Source: DATILI01 sp035476635
GTDB taxonomy: Bacteria; Pseudomonadota; Gammaproteobacteria; Burkholderiales; Burkholderiaceae_C
Direction of reading: 5' to 3'
Length of the DNA: 20,171 nt
Assembly: GCA_035476635.1 (NCBI GenBank)
Contig: DATILI010000135.1
Coordinates: forward strand, 1-20,171
Under the pieces are notes generated by a model, which did not search any database, was not told the origin of the DNA, and saw only the letters and a list, made by a program, of their open reading frames with translations. Shown here in pieces: positions 6,695-15,280 of the stretch. Positions within the stretch are counted from its first letter, which is position 1. Every line of letters starts with the position of its first letter. The position numbers and the translations under genes were made by a program.

Positions 6695-8517
6695 ACCAGC
6701 CCACCCTTCTCACTGCGGCGGATGCCCCCGGTTCGCTGCTCGCCAATCTCAATCTGGGCGTTCTGGGCAACTGCGCCTACAGCGCACTGGTCGACGCGCG
6801 CGGGCACATCGTCTGGTGTTGCTTGCCGCGCTTTGACGGCGATCCGGTGTTCAATGCCTTGCTCGACCCAAGCCCGACGGGCAGCCTCTGGGCTTTCGAA
6901 GTGGAGAACTTCGCGCGCAGCGAGCAGAACTACGAGCCCAATACCGCCATCCTCAAGACCCGCCTGTATGACACCCAGGACCAGGCGATCGAGATCACCG
7001 ACTTCGCGCCGCGCTTTCTCAGCCACGACCGCATCTTCCGCCCATTGACGCTGGTGCGCCGGGTCAAGGTGATCGCCGGCACGCCCCGTGTTCGCGTGCT
7101 GCTGCGCCCGCGCTTTGACTGGGGCCGCCAGACGCCCGTGCTCACGCTGGGCAGCCACCACATCCGCTACGTCGGCCCCACGCAGGCCTTGCGCGTGACC
7201 AGCGATGCGCCGCTGAACTATGTGCTGGCCGAAACCTTCTTCGTGGTGGACCGGCAGATGAACTTCATCTTCGGCCCCGACGAAACGCTGATGGGCGGCA
7301 TTGAGGACACGGCCCGCACATTCGAGCAGGAGACCGCGAGCTACTGGCGCACCTGGACGCGCCGCCTGGCGATTCCGCTGGAATGGCAGGATGCGGTGAT
7401 CCGCGCGGCGATCACACTGAAGATGTCGCTGTTCGAGGACACCGGCGCCATCGTCGCGGCGATGACCACTAGCATTCCCGAGGCGCCGAACAGCGGCCGC
7501 AACTGGGACTACCGCTTCTGCTGGCTGCGCGACGCCTTCTTCGTGGTGCGCGCCCTCAACAGCCTCTCCGAAGTCGGCACCATGGAAGACTACCTGCGCT
7601 GGCTCAACAACGTGGTGGTGCGCTCGGGCGGCGGCCACATCCAGCCGCTGTACGGCATCGGCCAGGAAGAACGCCTGCCCGAAGCCGTGCTGGAGCACCT
7701 GCCGGGCTACCGCGGCATGGGGCCGGTGCGCGTGGGCAACCAGGCCCAGGAGCATTTCCAGCATGACGTCTACGGCAACATCGTGCTGGGGGCATCACAG
7801 GCGTTTCATGACCAGCGGCTCTTTCGCCGTGCCGGCAAGACAGAGTTCACTTACCTCGAAGCCGTGGGCGAGCAGGCCTTTCGCGTCTACGACCAGCCCG
7901 ATGCGGGCATGTGGGAGCTGCGCACGCGCGCGCGCATCCACACGTCGTCGGCACTCATGGGCTGGGCCGCGTGCGACCGGCTGGCCAAGGTGGCCGGCAC
8001 GCTCAAGCTACCCGATCGCATCCGCCACTGGCGCGAACGCGCGGATGTGATTCGCGAACGCATCCTGCGCGAGGCCTGGAGCGACAGCCGCCAGGCGTTC
8101 GCCGAAAGCTTCGGCGGCAAGGACCTGGACGCCAGCGCGCTGCTGATGGCCGAGGTGGGATTCATCGACCCCAACGACGCGCGTTTTATCTCGACCGTGG
8201 ACGCGCTGGAAGCCTCGCTGTGCGACGGGCCCTATATGCGGCGCTACGAGGCGCCCGACGATTTCGGCAAGCCCGAGACCGCCTTCAACATCTGCACCTT
8301 CTGGCGCATCGATGCACTCGCGCGCATCGGCCGCAAAGGCCAGGCGCGCGAAATCTTCGAAGTCATGCTGGCCGGGCGCAACCCGCTGGGCCTGCTGTCG
8401 GAAGACACGCATCCGGTCACTGGCGAAATGTGGGGCAACTTCCCGCAGACCTATTCGATGGTCGGCCTGATCAATGCGGCGGTGCGCTTGTCCGCGCCGT
8501 GGGACACCGTCATATGA
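6691..8517 (+). CDS. Glycoside hydrolase family 15 protein (glucoamylase/trehalase type)
   Basis: A 608-residue protein with no signal peptide, so cytoplasmic. Residues about 15-225 form the N-terminal beta-sandwich of bacterial GH15 enzymes (NLNLGVLGNCAYSALVDARG opens it). Residues about 235-600 form the (alpha/alpha)6 barrel. Landmarks are NWDYRFCWLRD (271-281), PVRVGNQAQEHFQHDVYG (345-362), AGMWELR with the likely general acid E409, and LLSEDTHPVTGEMWGNFPQTYS with the likely general base E571. Family members hydrolyse terminal alpha-glucosidic bonds of maltodextrins, isomaltose or trehalose. Placement between otsB and otsA, with an ATGA overlap with otsB and a 25-bp gap to otsA, makes trehalose, trehalose-6-phosphate or a glucan a plausible substrate, but this is inference. 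An upstream in-frame ATG at 6550 lies inside otsB and is not used. Confidence 0.95.
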   Translation: MNQPTLLTAADAPGSLLANLNLGVLGNCAYSALVDARGHIVWCCLPRFDGDPVFNALLDPSPTGSLWAFEVENFARSEQNYEPNTAILKTRLYDTQDQAIEITDFAPRFLSHDRIFRPLTLVRRVKVIAGTPRVRVLLRPRFDWGRQTPVLTLGSHHIRYVGPTQALRVTSDAPLNYVLAETFFVVDRQMNFIFGPDETLMGGIEDTARTFEQETASYWRTWTRRLAIPLEWQDAVIRAAITLKMSLFEDTGAIVAAMTTSIPEAPNSGRNWDYRFCWLRDAFFVVRALNSLSEVGTMEDYLRWLNNVVVRSGGGHIQPLYGIGQEERLPEAVLEHLPGYRGMGPVRVGNQAQEHFQHDVYGNIVLGASQAFHDQRLFRRAGKTEFTYLEAVGEQAFRVYDQPDAGMWELRTRARIHTSSALMGWAACDRLAKVAGTLKLPDRIRHWRERADVIRERILREAWSDSRQAFAESFGGKDLDASALLMAEVGFIDPNDARFISTVDALEASLCDGPYMRRYEAPDDFGKPETAFNICTFWRIDALARIGRKGQAREIFEVMLAGRNPLGLLSEDTHPVTGEMWGNFPQTYSMVGLINAAVRLSAPWDTVI

Positions 8518-8531
8518 GCACCGCCTAGCGC

Positions 8532-8535
8532 GGAG
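8532..8535 (+). promoter_or_regulatory. Ribosome binding site of otsA
   Basis: GGAG lies 7 bases before the ATG at 8543. It supports that start over the earlier in-frame ATG at 8474, which lies inside the GH15 gene. Confidence 0.65.
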
Positions 8536-8542
8536 CAATTCA

Positions 8543-9961
<1,419 letters not shown>

Positions 9962-9967
9962 CGCCGA

Positions 9968-10975
9968 TCAGGCCAGTGGCGCAATCTCCTGCTCGATCGC
10001 CCCGAACACGCTCTGGCCGTCCTTGCCCTTCATCTCGATGCGGATGGTGTCGCCGTACTTCATGAACTCGGTCGTGGGCTTGCCGTCCTGGATGGTTTCG
10101 ATGGCACGCTTTTCGGCGATGCAGCTATAGCCTTTGGGCCACTCCATGCGGCCGTTGGTTTCCACGCCCTTGTTGCTGACGGTGCCCGAGCCGACGATGC
10201 TGCCGGCGCGCACGTTGCGGGTCTTGGCGATGTGGGCGATCAACTGGCCGAAGTGAAAAGTCATTTCCGGGCCGGCCTCGCACATGCCGACCTTGCGCCC
10301 GTTCCAGGTACTCTGGATGGTCAGGTGCAGGCGGCCCTTGTCCCAGGCGTCACCGACTTCGTCCAGCGTCACGGCCACGGGGCTGAAGGCGGTGGCGGGC
10401 TTGCTCTGGAAAAAGCCGAAGCCCTTGGCCAGTTCGGCCGGAATCAGGTTGCGCAGCGAGACATCATTGGCCAGCATCACGAGGCGGATGCCTTCAAGCG
10501 CTTGCTCGGGGGTGGCGGTCATCGGCACGTCGCCGGTGATCACGGCGATCTCGGCCTCGAAATCGATGCCAAAGGCTTCCGACGGGCAGCGCACGTCATC
10601 GCAGGGGCCGATGAAGTCGTCGCTGCCGCCCTGGTACATCAGCGGGTCGGTATAGAAGGTGTCGGGCACATCGCTCTTGCGCGCGGCACGCACCAGTTCG
10701 ACGTGATTGATGTAAGCCGAGCCGTCGGCCCATTGGTAGGCGCGCGGCAGCGGCGCCATGCACTGCGCCGGATCGAACGGAAAAGCATGGCGCGCCTTGC
10801 CGTTGTTCAGCGTCTCGTACAGGTCCTGCAGCTGCGGGCTCAGGAAGTTCCAGTCATCCAGAACCTGCTGCAATTTGCTGGCAATGCCGGTCGCATAATG
10901 GGCTGAACTCAGGTCGCGAGAGACTACGACCAACTGGCCGTCGCGCGAACCATCCTTGTAAGTGGCAAGTTTCAT
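9968..10975 (-). CDS. Fumarylacetoacetate hydrolase (FAH) family protein
   Basis: A 335-residue protein of the FAH superfamily, enzymes that cleave C-C bonds or decarboxylate/hydrate oxo-acids in aromatic degradation. IDFEAEIAVITGDV carries metal ligands E140 and E142, and VMLANDVSLRNLIP carries D171. The later GSIVGSGTVSNKG (beginning in the RNVRAGSIVGSGTV block) and YGDTIRIEM segments complete the active-site framework. The upstream YINHVELVR and DPLMYQGGSD segments fit the longer (about 330-residue) fumarylacetoacetase-like subgroup rather than the short 2-keto-4-pentenoate hydratases. It diverges from an IclR regulator over 108 bp with a perfect inverted repeat, the usual arrangement for a regulated catabolic gene. 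No other tyrosine or homogentisate gene is present, so the exact substrate is open. Confidence 0.93.
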   Translation of the reverse strand: MKLATYKDGSRDGQLVVVSRDLSSAHYATGIASKLQQVLDDWNFLSPQLQDLYETLNNGKARHAFPFDPAQCMAPLPRAYQWADGSAYINHVELVRAARKSDVPDTFYTDPLMYQGGSDDFIGPCDDVRCPSEAFGIDFEAEIAVITGDVPMTATPEQALEGIRLVMLANDVSLRNLIPAELAKGFGFFQSKPATAFSPVAVTLDEVGDAWDKGRLHLTIQSTWNGRKVGMCEAGPEMTFHFGQLIAHIAKTRNVRAGSIVGSGTVSNKGVETNGRMEWPKGYSCIAEKRAIETIQDGKPTTEFMKYGDTIRIEMKGKDGQSVFGAIEQEIAPLA

Positions 10976-11017
10976 GGAAGCATTGTCCCCGTCAAAGTGG
11001 ATTGAAGAGCTGCCGGT

Positions 11018-11046
11018 TTGCAGCCAAAATTACGCATTGTTAAACT
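11018..11046 (+). promoter_or_regulatory. Candidate promoter of the iclR-type gene
   Basis: TTGCAG (11018-11023) and TAAACT (11041-11046) are separated by exactly 17 bp. They match the sigma-70 boxes at 3 and 4 of 6 bases. The -10 box overlaps the inverted repeat at 11039-11054, which would allow autorepression. The match is modest. Confidence 0.3.
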
Positions 11047-11054
11047 GATTTAAC
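11039..11054. promoter_or_regulatory. Perfect inverted repeat, candidate IclR-family operator
   Basis: GTTAAA-CTGA-TTTAAC: two perfect 6-bp arms around 4 bp, in an AT-rich island of otherwise GC-rich DNA. It lies between the divergent FAH-family gene (start 10975) and the IclR gene (start 11084). Divergent IclR regulators commonly bind such palindromes to control both genes. Assignment to this regulator is inference. Confidence 0.5.
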
Positions 11055-11083
11055 TAAACGAAACGATCAGAATTCTAATTCAA

Positions 11084-11863
11084 ATGGACAAAGAGCGCGC
11101 GGGAATCCAGTCGGTTGAGGTGGGATTTGCTTTGCTGGAGGTGTTGGCACAAGCCAAGGGCGCCCTGATGCTGCGCGACCTCGCGGCTGCGGCGGGCATG
11201 AGCGCTGCCAAGGCGCACCGCTATCTGGTGAGCTTTCAGCGGCTTGCGTTGGTGACACAGGATGCAAGCTCGACGCGCTACGACCTGGGCCCTGCCGCAC
11301 TCAAGTTAGGGCTCGCTTCACTGTCGCGACTCGATGCGGTGAAGCTGGCGCGCGAGCGTGTGAACGGCCTGATGGAACAGATCGGCCATACGCTGGCACT
11401 GGCGGTGTGGGGCAACCACGGCCCGACCATCGTGCATTGGGAGGAATCGCCCGAGGCCGTTACCGTCAACCTGCGCCTGGGTGACGTGATGCCGCTGTTG
11501 TCGTCCGCCACCGGACGCTGTTTCGCCGCCAACGTGCCGCGCGAAGCCATCGCGCCCATGCTGGAAATCGAAATGGCGCGTGCCCAGAAACTGGGCCGTA
11601 CCGACGTGCCCCGCAGCATGGATGAAGTGGATGCGCTGCTGGCTGAGGTGCGCCAGCGCGGCGCCGCGCGCGTGGTCGACACCTTGCTTCCGGGTATCGT
11701 GGGCTTTTGTGCGCCGGTGTTCGACGCCGATGGCCACATGGTGCTGGGCATGGTGACGCTGGGCTCGGTTGCAAGCTTCGACCCGGCCTGGGACGGAGCG
11801 GTCGACAAGCCCTTGCGTGCCGCCGCGGCGCAGCTGTCCAGCGACCTGGGCTACAGCGGCTGA
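11084..11863 (+). CDS. IclR family transcriptional regulator
   Basis: A 259-residue protein. Residues 8-65 form the winged helix-turn-helix: SVEVGFALLEVLAQAKGALM, then RDLAAAAGMSAAKAHRYLVSF (recognition helix in SAAKAHRYL) and a wing (TRYDLGPAALKLG). Residues about 80-255 are the IclR effector-binding domain, with PLLSSATGRCFAAN, VVDTLLPGIVGFCAPVFDADGHMVLGMVTLG and the usual C-terminal helix. It diverges from the FAH-family gene and probably regulates it together with itself, responding to an aromatic-pathway or oxo-acid ligand (inference). The start has no purine-rich ribosome site, the upstream bases being AT-rich, but the next in-frame starts would damage the DNA-binding domain. The DUF3108 gene begins 2 bp after its stop, so they are probably cotranscribed. 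Confidence 0.95.
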   Translation: MDKERAGIQSVEVGFALLEVLAQAKGALMLRDLAAAAGMSAAKAHRYLVSFQRLALVTQDASSTRYDLGPAALKLGLASLSRLDAVKLARERVNGLMEQIGHTLALAVWGNHGPTIVHWEESPEAVTVNLRLGDVMPLLSSATGRCFAANVPREAIAPMLEIEMARAQKLGRTDVPRSMDEVDALLAEVRQRGAARVVDTLLPGIVGFCAPVFDADGHMVLGMVTLGSVASFDPAWDGAVDKPLRAAAAQLSSDLGYSG

Positions 11864-11865
11864 GC

Positions 11866-12930
11866 ATGCCCGGGCCCGGAATTCCCCGGCGGCCGTTGCT
11901 GGCCTTGAGCACCGCCGTCCTGCTGGCTCATCTCGCCGTGCTGCAAACCGCGCCGGCGATTCTGGATGCGCCGGATCCCGCCACCAAACGGGCCTGGACC
12001 ACGCGCACGATCGTGCTGAACCCGGTGTCGGCTGCAGCAGCCGCAACGCCCGCACCCGTACCGCGCCCCCAACCGGTGCGGCCGCGCCCAAAGCGACCGT
12101 TGCCGCCGGCGCAAGCGGAGATTGCCGAGCCCCAGCCAACGGCAACAGCAGCGAACGCAGGAGAAAAGGCATCTCCCGAAGCCGCGGTTGCAGAACCGCC
12201 AGCGCCGTCTGTGCAGAGCCCCGATTCGGTGACGACAGCAGCGCCTGCGGCACCACCGCCGCCGCGCGAAACGACGGCGCAAGCCACCGCATTCACCGTG
12301 CCAGGCTCGGTGCGGCTCAAATTCGATGTGACGGGGCAGGCGCGCCAGCAAAGCTACCAGGCGCGCGCCGAACTGCTGTGGCTGCATGACGGCAACACCT
12401 ACGACGCCCGGCTCGAGGTCAGCGCATTCCTGTTCGGTTCGCGCGTGCAGAACAGCAGCGGACGCATCGGCGCCCAGGGGCTTGCGCCGATGCGCTTTGG
12501 CGACAAGGGGCGCAGCGAACTGGCTGCGCACTTTGACCGCAGCGGTGGCCGCGTGACCTTCAGCGCCAATACAGCCGAAGCGCCGTTGCTCACGGGCGCC
12601 CAGGACCGGCTCAGCGTGCTTTTGCAGCTGGCCTCCATGCTGGCCGGCGACCCCGTCCGCTATCCGCAGGCCACGACCATTTCGGTGCAGACGGTCGGCC
12701 CGCGCGATGCCGAGGTGTGGCTCTTCACGGTTGAAGGCGAAGAAAGGATGCGCCTCGCCGGAGCCGAACACAGCACGCTCAAACTGACGCGCAATCCGCG
12801 CCGCGAGTTCGATCAGAAGGTGGAAGCCTGGTTCGCCCCGCACCTGGGCTATTTGCCGGTACGCGTTCGCATCACCCAGGCCAACGGCGACTTCGTGGAT
12901 CAGCAGCTGCGGGAGGTCGAAAAACCCTGA
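11866..12930 (+). CDS. Membrane-anchored DUF3108 protein with a proline-rich linker
   Basis: A 354-residue protein. Residues 10-28 (PLLALSTAVLLAHLAVLQT) form one N-terminal membrane anchor or uncleaved signal. Residues about 55-140 are a low-complexity Ala/Pro linker with basic PRPQPVRPRPKRPLPP, reminiscent of TonB-type periplasmic spacers. Residues about 145-350 form the DUF3108 domain, a predicted beta-rich envelope domain (VRLKFDVTG, WLHDGNTYDARLEVSAFLFG, APMRFGDKG, TLKLTRNP, VEAWFAPHLGYLPVRVRITQANGD). The biochemical role of DUF3108 is not established. The ATG at 11866 directly follows the iclR stop, with 2 bp between them. The open frame continues upstream to 11707, but that part lies inside iclR. 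Cotranscription with the regulator may be incidental. Confidence 0.86.
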   Translation: MPGPGIPRRPLLALSTAVLLAHLAVLQTAPAILDAPDPATKRAWTTRTIVLNPVSAAAAATPAPVPRPQPVRPRPKRPLPPAQAEIAEPQPTATAANAGEKASPEAAVAEPPAPSVQSPDSVTTAAPAAPPPPRETTAQATAFTVPGSVRLKFDVTGQARQQSYQARAELLWLHDGNTYDARLEVSAFLFGSRVQNSSGRIGAQGLAPMRFGDKGRSELAAHFDRSGGRVTFSANTAEAPLLTGAQDRLSVLLQLASMLAGDPVRYPQATTISVQTVGPRDAEVWLFTVEGEERMRLAGAEHSTLKLTRNPRREFDQKVEAWFAPHLGYLPVRVRITQANGDFVDQQLREVEKP

Positions 12931-13051
12931 TGCGGCCCGATCTCTTGTAGGAAAAATGCCAATAACTCCACAAAAACCCGGTCGACCTTGAATCTGGCCC
13001 GTGCGTTGCTATCTAACTGGTAGTAGCCTAGCAACAAAGGAAGCCCGCACC

Positions 13052-13366
13052 ATGCGCATGCTCTATGACTCTGAATCCTTCGTGGTGGTCCACATGCAGG
13101 CCAACGCCTTGATGGGCGATGAGCTGGTGCAGGACAGCACGGAAGCCGATGACCACGATGACTCCGCCCTGCCGACCATGGCACGCCACGGATTCGAGAT
13201 CGTCGACAAGCGTTCGGGCAAAGAGGTCTACCTTGACGGTTCGTGGGCCGAACTGTTCCAGCAGCAAATCCTGGCGTGGCAGCAAAACACCCCGACCCAG
13301 GAAGAAGTGGAAGACACGCTCGAGGGCTACGCCGAACTGGCGCAGAACCCTGTCGTCATGCACTGA
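13052..13366 (+). CDS. DUF3567 family protein
   Basis: A small acidic cytoplasmic protein of 104 residues. It begins MRMLYDSESFVVVHMQ and carries the conserved GFEIVDKRSGKEVYLDG core (residues about 48-64), then AELFQQQILAWQQ, TQEEVEDTLEGYAEL and a terminal NPVVMH. This matches DUF3567, a family of unknown function that I associate with betaproteobacteria. No transmembrane segment or cysteine pair is present. AAAGGA lies 10 bases before the ATG at 13052. An earlier in-frame ATG at 13001 lacks a ribosome site and adds no conserved sequence. The 121-bp upstream gap separates it from the DUF3108 gene, so it probably has its own promoter. Its stop codon lies in a 15-bp palindrome shared with the convergent AbrB-type gene. 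Confidence 0.88.
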   Translation: MRMLYDSESFVVVHMQANALMGDELVQDSTEADDHDDSALPTMARHGFEIVDKRSGKEVYLDGSWAELFQQQILAWQQNTPTQEEVEDTLEGYAELAQNPVVMH

Positions 13367-13378
13367 GCCCAGGGCTCA
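13364..13378. repeat. Perfect 15-bp palindrome holding both convergent stop codons
   Basis: TGAGCCC-A-GGGCTCA is a 7+1+7 inverted repeat. The first TGA (13364-13366) ends the DUF3567 gene. The TCA at 13376-13378 is the TGA of the AbrB-type gene on the other strand. As RNA it can form a 6-bp stem with a CAG loop, but no T-run follows on either side. It may be a weak bidirectional terminator or 3' stabiliser. Confidence 0.45.
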
Positions 13379-14425
13379 TCGCGCCGCATAAAACCGCCGA
13401 TAGATCGGCTCCACCAGAATCAGCACCGCCACCAGCCGGCAGACCTGAAACGCGGTCACCACCGGCACGCCCAGCTCCAGCACTTTCGCGGTAATCGCCA
13501 TTTCCGCAATGCCCCCGGGCGAGGTGCTGAGCACCAAGGTGGCCGGGTGCAAGCCGGTGGCGAGGGACAAGAGCCACGCGAAGCCCGCGCAAATTCCGAT
13601 CATCACCGCCGTGCCCCAGGCCACCGAGGCCAGCCAGCGCGGCGCCGTGTGCATGAACTCGCGCGTGAAGCGCACGCCCAGGCTCACCCCGATCACCAGC
13701 TGCGCGGCATTCGACAGCCATTGCGGAATGGCAGACAGGTTCTGGCCAGCCATGGTCAGCCCCATCGCCACCACCAGCGCGCCCATGAACCACGGATTGG
13801 CCCGGCCCAGCCGCTGCATGAGCCACGCGCCGAGGCCGGTGAGCAGCGCAAGCAGCAACAGGCCAGCCGGGTCGACGATGCGCAGCGCCGGTGGCGCGGG
13901 GTCCAGGCCGTGCAGGCCGCTGAATTGCAGAGCGAACGGGATCAGCACCGTGACGATCAACACGCGCAGGCTGTGGGCCGAGGCCACCAGGTCCGTACGC
14001 GCGCCCTCGCGCTCGGCCAGGAGCGTCATCTCCGACGCCCCGCCGATGGCCCCTGAAAAATAGGTGGTCGTGCGCGACAGGCCCGGCATGTGCAGTGCAT
14101 GGGCACGCTGCAGCCACGCACCGAAGGCCAGCCCCAGGACCAGCGCCCAGGCGATGCCCAAGCCGATCGCCCACCAGAGCCCGGCCACCAGGGCCATGAC
14201 CGCAGGGGTGAAGTACAAGCCCAGCGCCGTGCCGATCGTCCATTGGCCGATGTTGCGCAGCGGGTTGAAGCTCTCGGTGCGGGCGCCGGCCATGGACACG
14301 ATGGCCGTGGCCAAGAGCGGCCCGATCATCCATGGCAAGGGCGTGCGCAGCCAGACGCAGAGTGCAGCCGCGGCAAATGCCAGCGCCAGAGTCAGGACAA
14401 CGCGAACGGAGAAGCTCAATGACAT
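13376..14425 (-). CDS. AbrB-family (putative ammonia monooxygenase) integral membrane protein
   Basis: A 349-residue, very hydrophobic protein with about ten membrane segments in two related halves. Each half begins with a Pro-Trp entry motif (PWMIGPLLA at 31-39, NPWFMGALVVA at 210-220) and later carries a re-entrant-like glycine signature: SGAIGGASEM (124-133) and STSPGGIAEMAITAKVLELG (300-319). This is the AbrB duplication family. Despite its database names (AbrB, ammonia monooxygenase) it is a membrane protein with no shown enzymatic role, probably a transporter. The ATG at 14425 is chosen because the first membrane helix begins right after it. The frame stays open to 15133, but that lies antisense to the ChaN-like gene. 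It diverges from the ChaN-like lipoprotein with 60 bp between starts. Confidence 0.9.
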   Translation of the reverse strand: MSLSFSVRVVLTLALAFAAAALCVWLRTPLPWMIGPLLATAIVSMAGARTESFNPLRNIGQWTIGTALGLYFTPAVMALVAGLWWAIGLGIAWALVLGLAFGAWLQRAHALHMPGLSRTTTYFSGAIGGASEMTLLAEREGARTDLVASAHSLRVLIVTVLIPFALQFSGLHGLDPAPPALRIVDPAGLLLLALLTGLGAWLMQRLGRANPWFMGALVVAMGLTMAGQNLSAIPQWLSNAAQLVIGVSLGVRFTREFMHTAPRWLASVAWGTAVMIGICAGFAWLLSLATGLHPATLVLSTSPGGIAEMAITAKVLELGVPVVTAFQVCRLVAVLILVEPIYRRFYAAR

Positions 14426-14441
14426 GCGGTGGAGAACGAAA

Positions 14442-14468
14442 TTGGCGCGAGGGCGCAAGTGGCGCCAA
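14442..14468. repeat. Inverted repeat TTGGCGC-N13-GCGCCAA in a divergent intergenic region
   Basis: Perfect 7-bp arms at 14442-14448 and 14462-14468, in the 60-bp gap between the divergent AbrB-type gene (start 14425) and ChaN-like gene (start 14486). The spacing of about two helical turns between arm centres would suit a dimeric regulator. No regulator gene is adjacent. Confidence 0.4.
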
Positions 14469-14485
14469 GCCTTTAGTATCCGCGC

Positions 14486-15277
14486 ATGGACCATCGAATC
14501 CCGGTCATTGCGGCGCTCTTTCTCGCCAGTTGCGCATCGTCTCCGACGATGCCTGCGCTCTCCGCGCGCGTGGCCGCGCTGCAGCCGGCCGACGCGCTGT
14601 TGCTTGGCGAGCAGCACGATGCGGACGAACACCAGCGCATCGAACGCGAAGTGGTCCTGCTGCTGTCTGGACGCGGCACGCTCGCGGCGCTGGCGCTGGA
14701 GATGGCCGAGCAAGGAAAGAGTACAGCCGGCCTGGGCACGGACGCTTCGGAGACCGCGGTGCAAGCGGCACTGGCCTGGAACGACCAAGCCTGGCCGTGG
14801 CGCCGCTATGGCCCGGCGGTGATGGCGGCCGTGCGCGCCGGCATTCCGGTGCTCGGCGCCAACCTGCCGCGCGAGCGCATGCGCGCGACGATGCAGGAGA
14901 CGGCGCTGGACGGCCGGCTGGATCCTGCAAACCTGGAGCGGCAGCGCCAAGCCATCCGCGATGGCCATTGCGGCCTGCTGCCCGAAAGCCAGATCATGCC
15001 GATGACACGCATCCAGATCGCGCGCGACGACGCCATGGCCCGCACCGTGGTGGCGGCGCGCCGGGCCGGAAAGACGGTGGTGCTGGTTGCCGGCGGCGGC
15101 CATGTGCTGCGCGACCGGGGCGTGCCGCAGCACCTCCCCGCAGGCTTCAATGCAAAAGTGCTGCTGATGCGTGCGGGGCCGGGATCGGGATCGGAATCAG
15201 GTAGTGCGGCGGCAGACCTGGTCGAAGAAACGCCGGCCCTGCCACCTACTGACTATTGCGCCTCGCTGCGCAAGTAG
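14486..15277 (+). CDS. ChaN-like (DUF399) haem-binding-type lipoprotein
   Basis: A 263-residue protein. The signal peptide ends in a perfect lipobox, LASC (lipidated Cys16), so it is a lipoprotein. The body carries the ChaN/Tiki-superfamily marks: ADALLLGEQHDADEHQRIE (35-53), LALEM (68-72), the GANLPRER block (about 123-130), the DGHCGLLPES loop, MTRIQIARDDAMA and VVLVAGGGHVLRDRGVP. Campylobacter ChaN binds haem, so an iron-linked role is possible here, but this rests on family knowledge. The C-terminal tail from residue 228 is low-complexity Gly-Ser (GPGSGSESGSAAA) encoded by a GGGATC hexamer repeat, and it then overlaps the convergent hydrolase gene by 32 bp. It is divergent from the AbrB-type gene. 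The start lacks a strong ribosome site. Confidence 0.88.
   Translation: MDHRIPVIAALFLASCASSPTMPALSARVAALQPADALLLGEQHDADEHQRIEREVVLLLSGRGTLAALALEMAEQGKSTAGLGTDASETAVQAALAWNDQAWPWRRYGPAVMAAVRAGIPVLGANLPRERMRATMQETALDGRLDPANLERQRQAIRDGHCGLLPESQIMPMTRIQIARDDAMARTVVAARRAGKTVVLVAGGGHVLRDRGVPQHLPAGFNAKVLLMRAGPGSGSESGSAAADLVEETPALPPTDYCASLRK
15181..15198 (+). repeat. Short hexamer tandem repeat in the ChaN-like gene
   Basis: GGGATC-GGGATC-GGAATC: three 6-bp units, the last with one change, encoding the Gly-Ser part of the C-terminal tail. Unit gain or loss would keep the reading frame. Confidence 0.6.
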
Positions 15278-15280
15278 GTG
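15243..15280. repeat. Two-stem inverted repeat across overlapping convergent gene ends
   Basis: Outer arms CACCTAC (15243-15249) and GTAGGTG (15274-15280) are perfect. An inner stem TTGCGC (15256-15261) and GCGCAA (15268-15273) encloses a 6-base loop CTCGCT. A 6-base bulge lies on the left. The stop codon of each convergent gene (CTA at 15246-15248, TAG at 15275-15277) sits in the outer stem, where they pair with each other. No T-run flanks it. It could act as a bidirectional 3' hairpin. Confidence 0.5.

Noticed and set aside
6328..7764. A 478-codon minus-strand open frame
   Set aside because: It lies antisense to otsB and the GH15 gene, both of which have full catalytic motifs. Its translation is low-complexity Ala/Arg/His-rich.
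12988..13017. Promoter-like TTGAAT and TCTAAC before the DUF3567 gene
   Set aside because: Each matches only 4 of 6 bases, with an 18-bp spacing, and alternatives are equally weak.
14426..15133. Upstream extension of the AbrB-type frame
   Set aside because: The added 236 residues are antisense to the ChaN-like gene and are not membrane-like. The first membrane helix follows the ATG at 14425.
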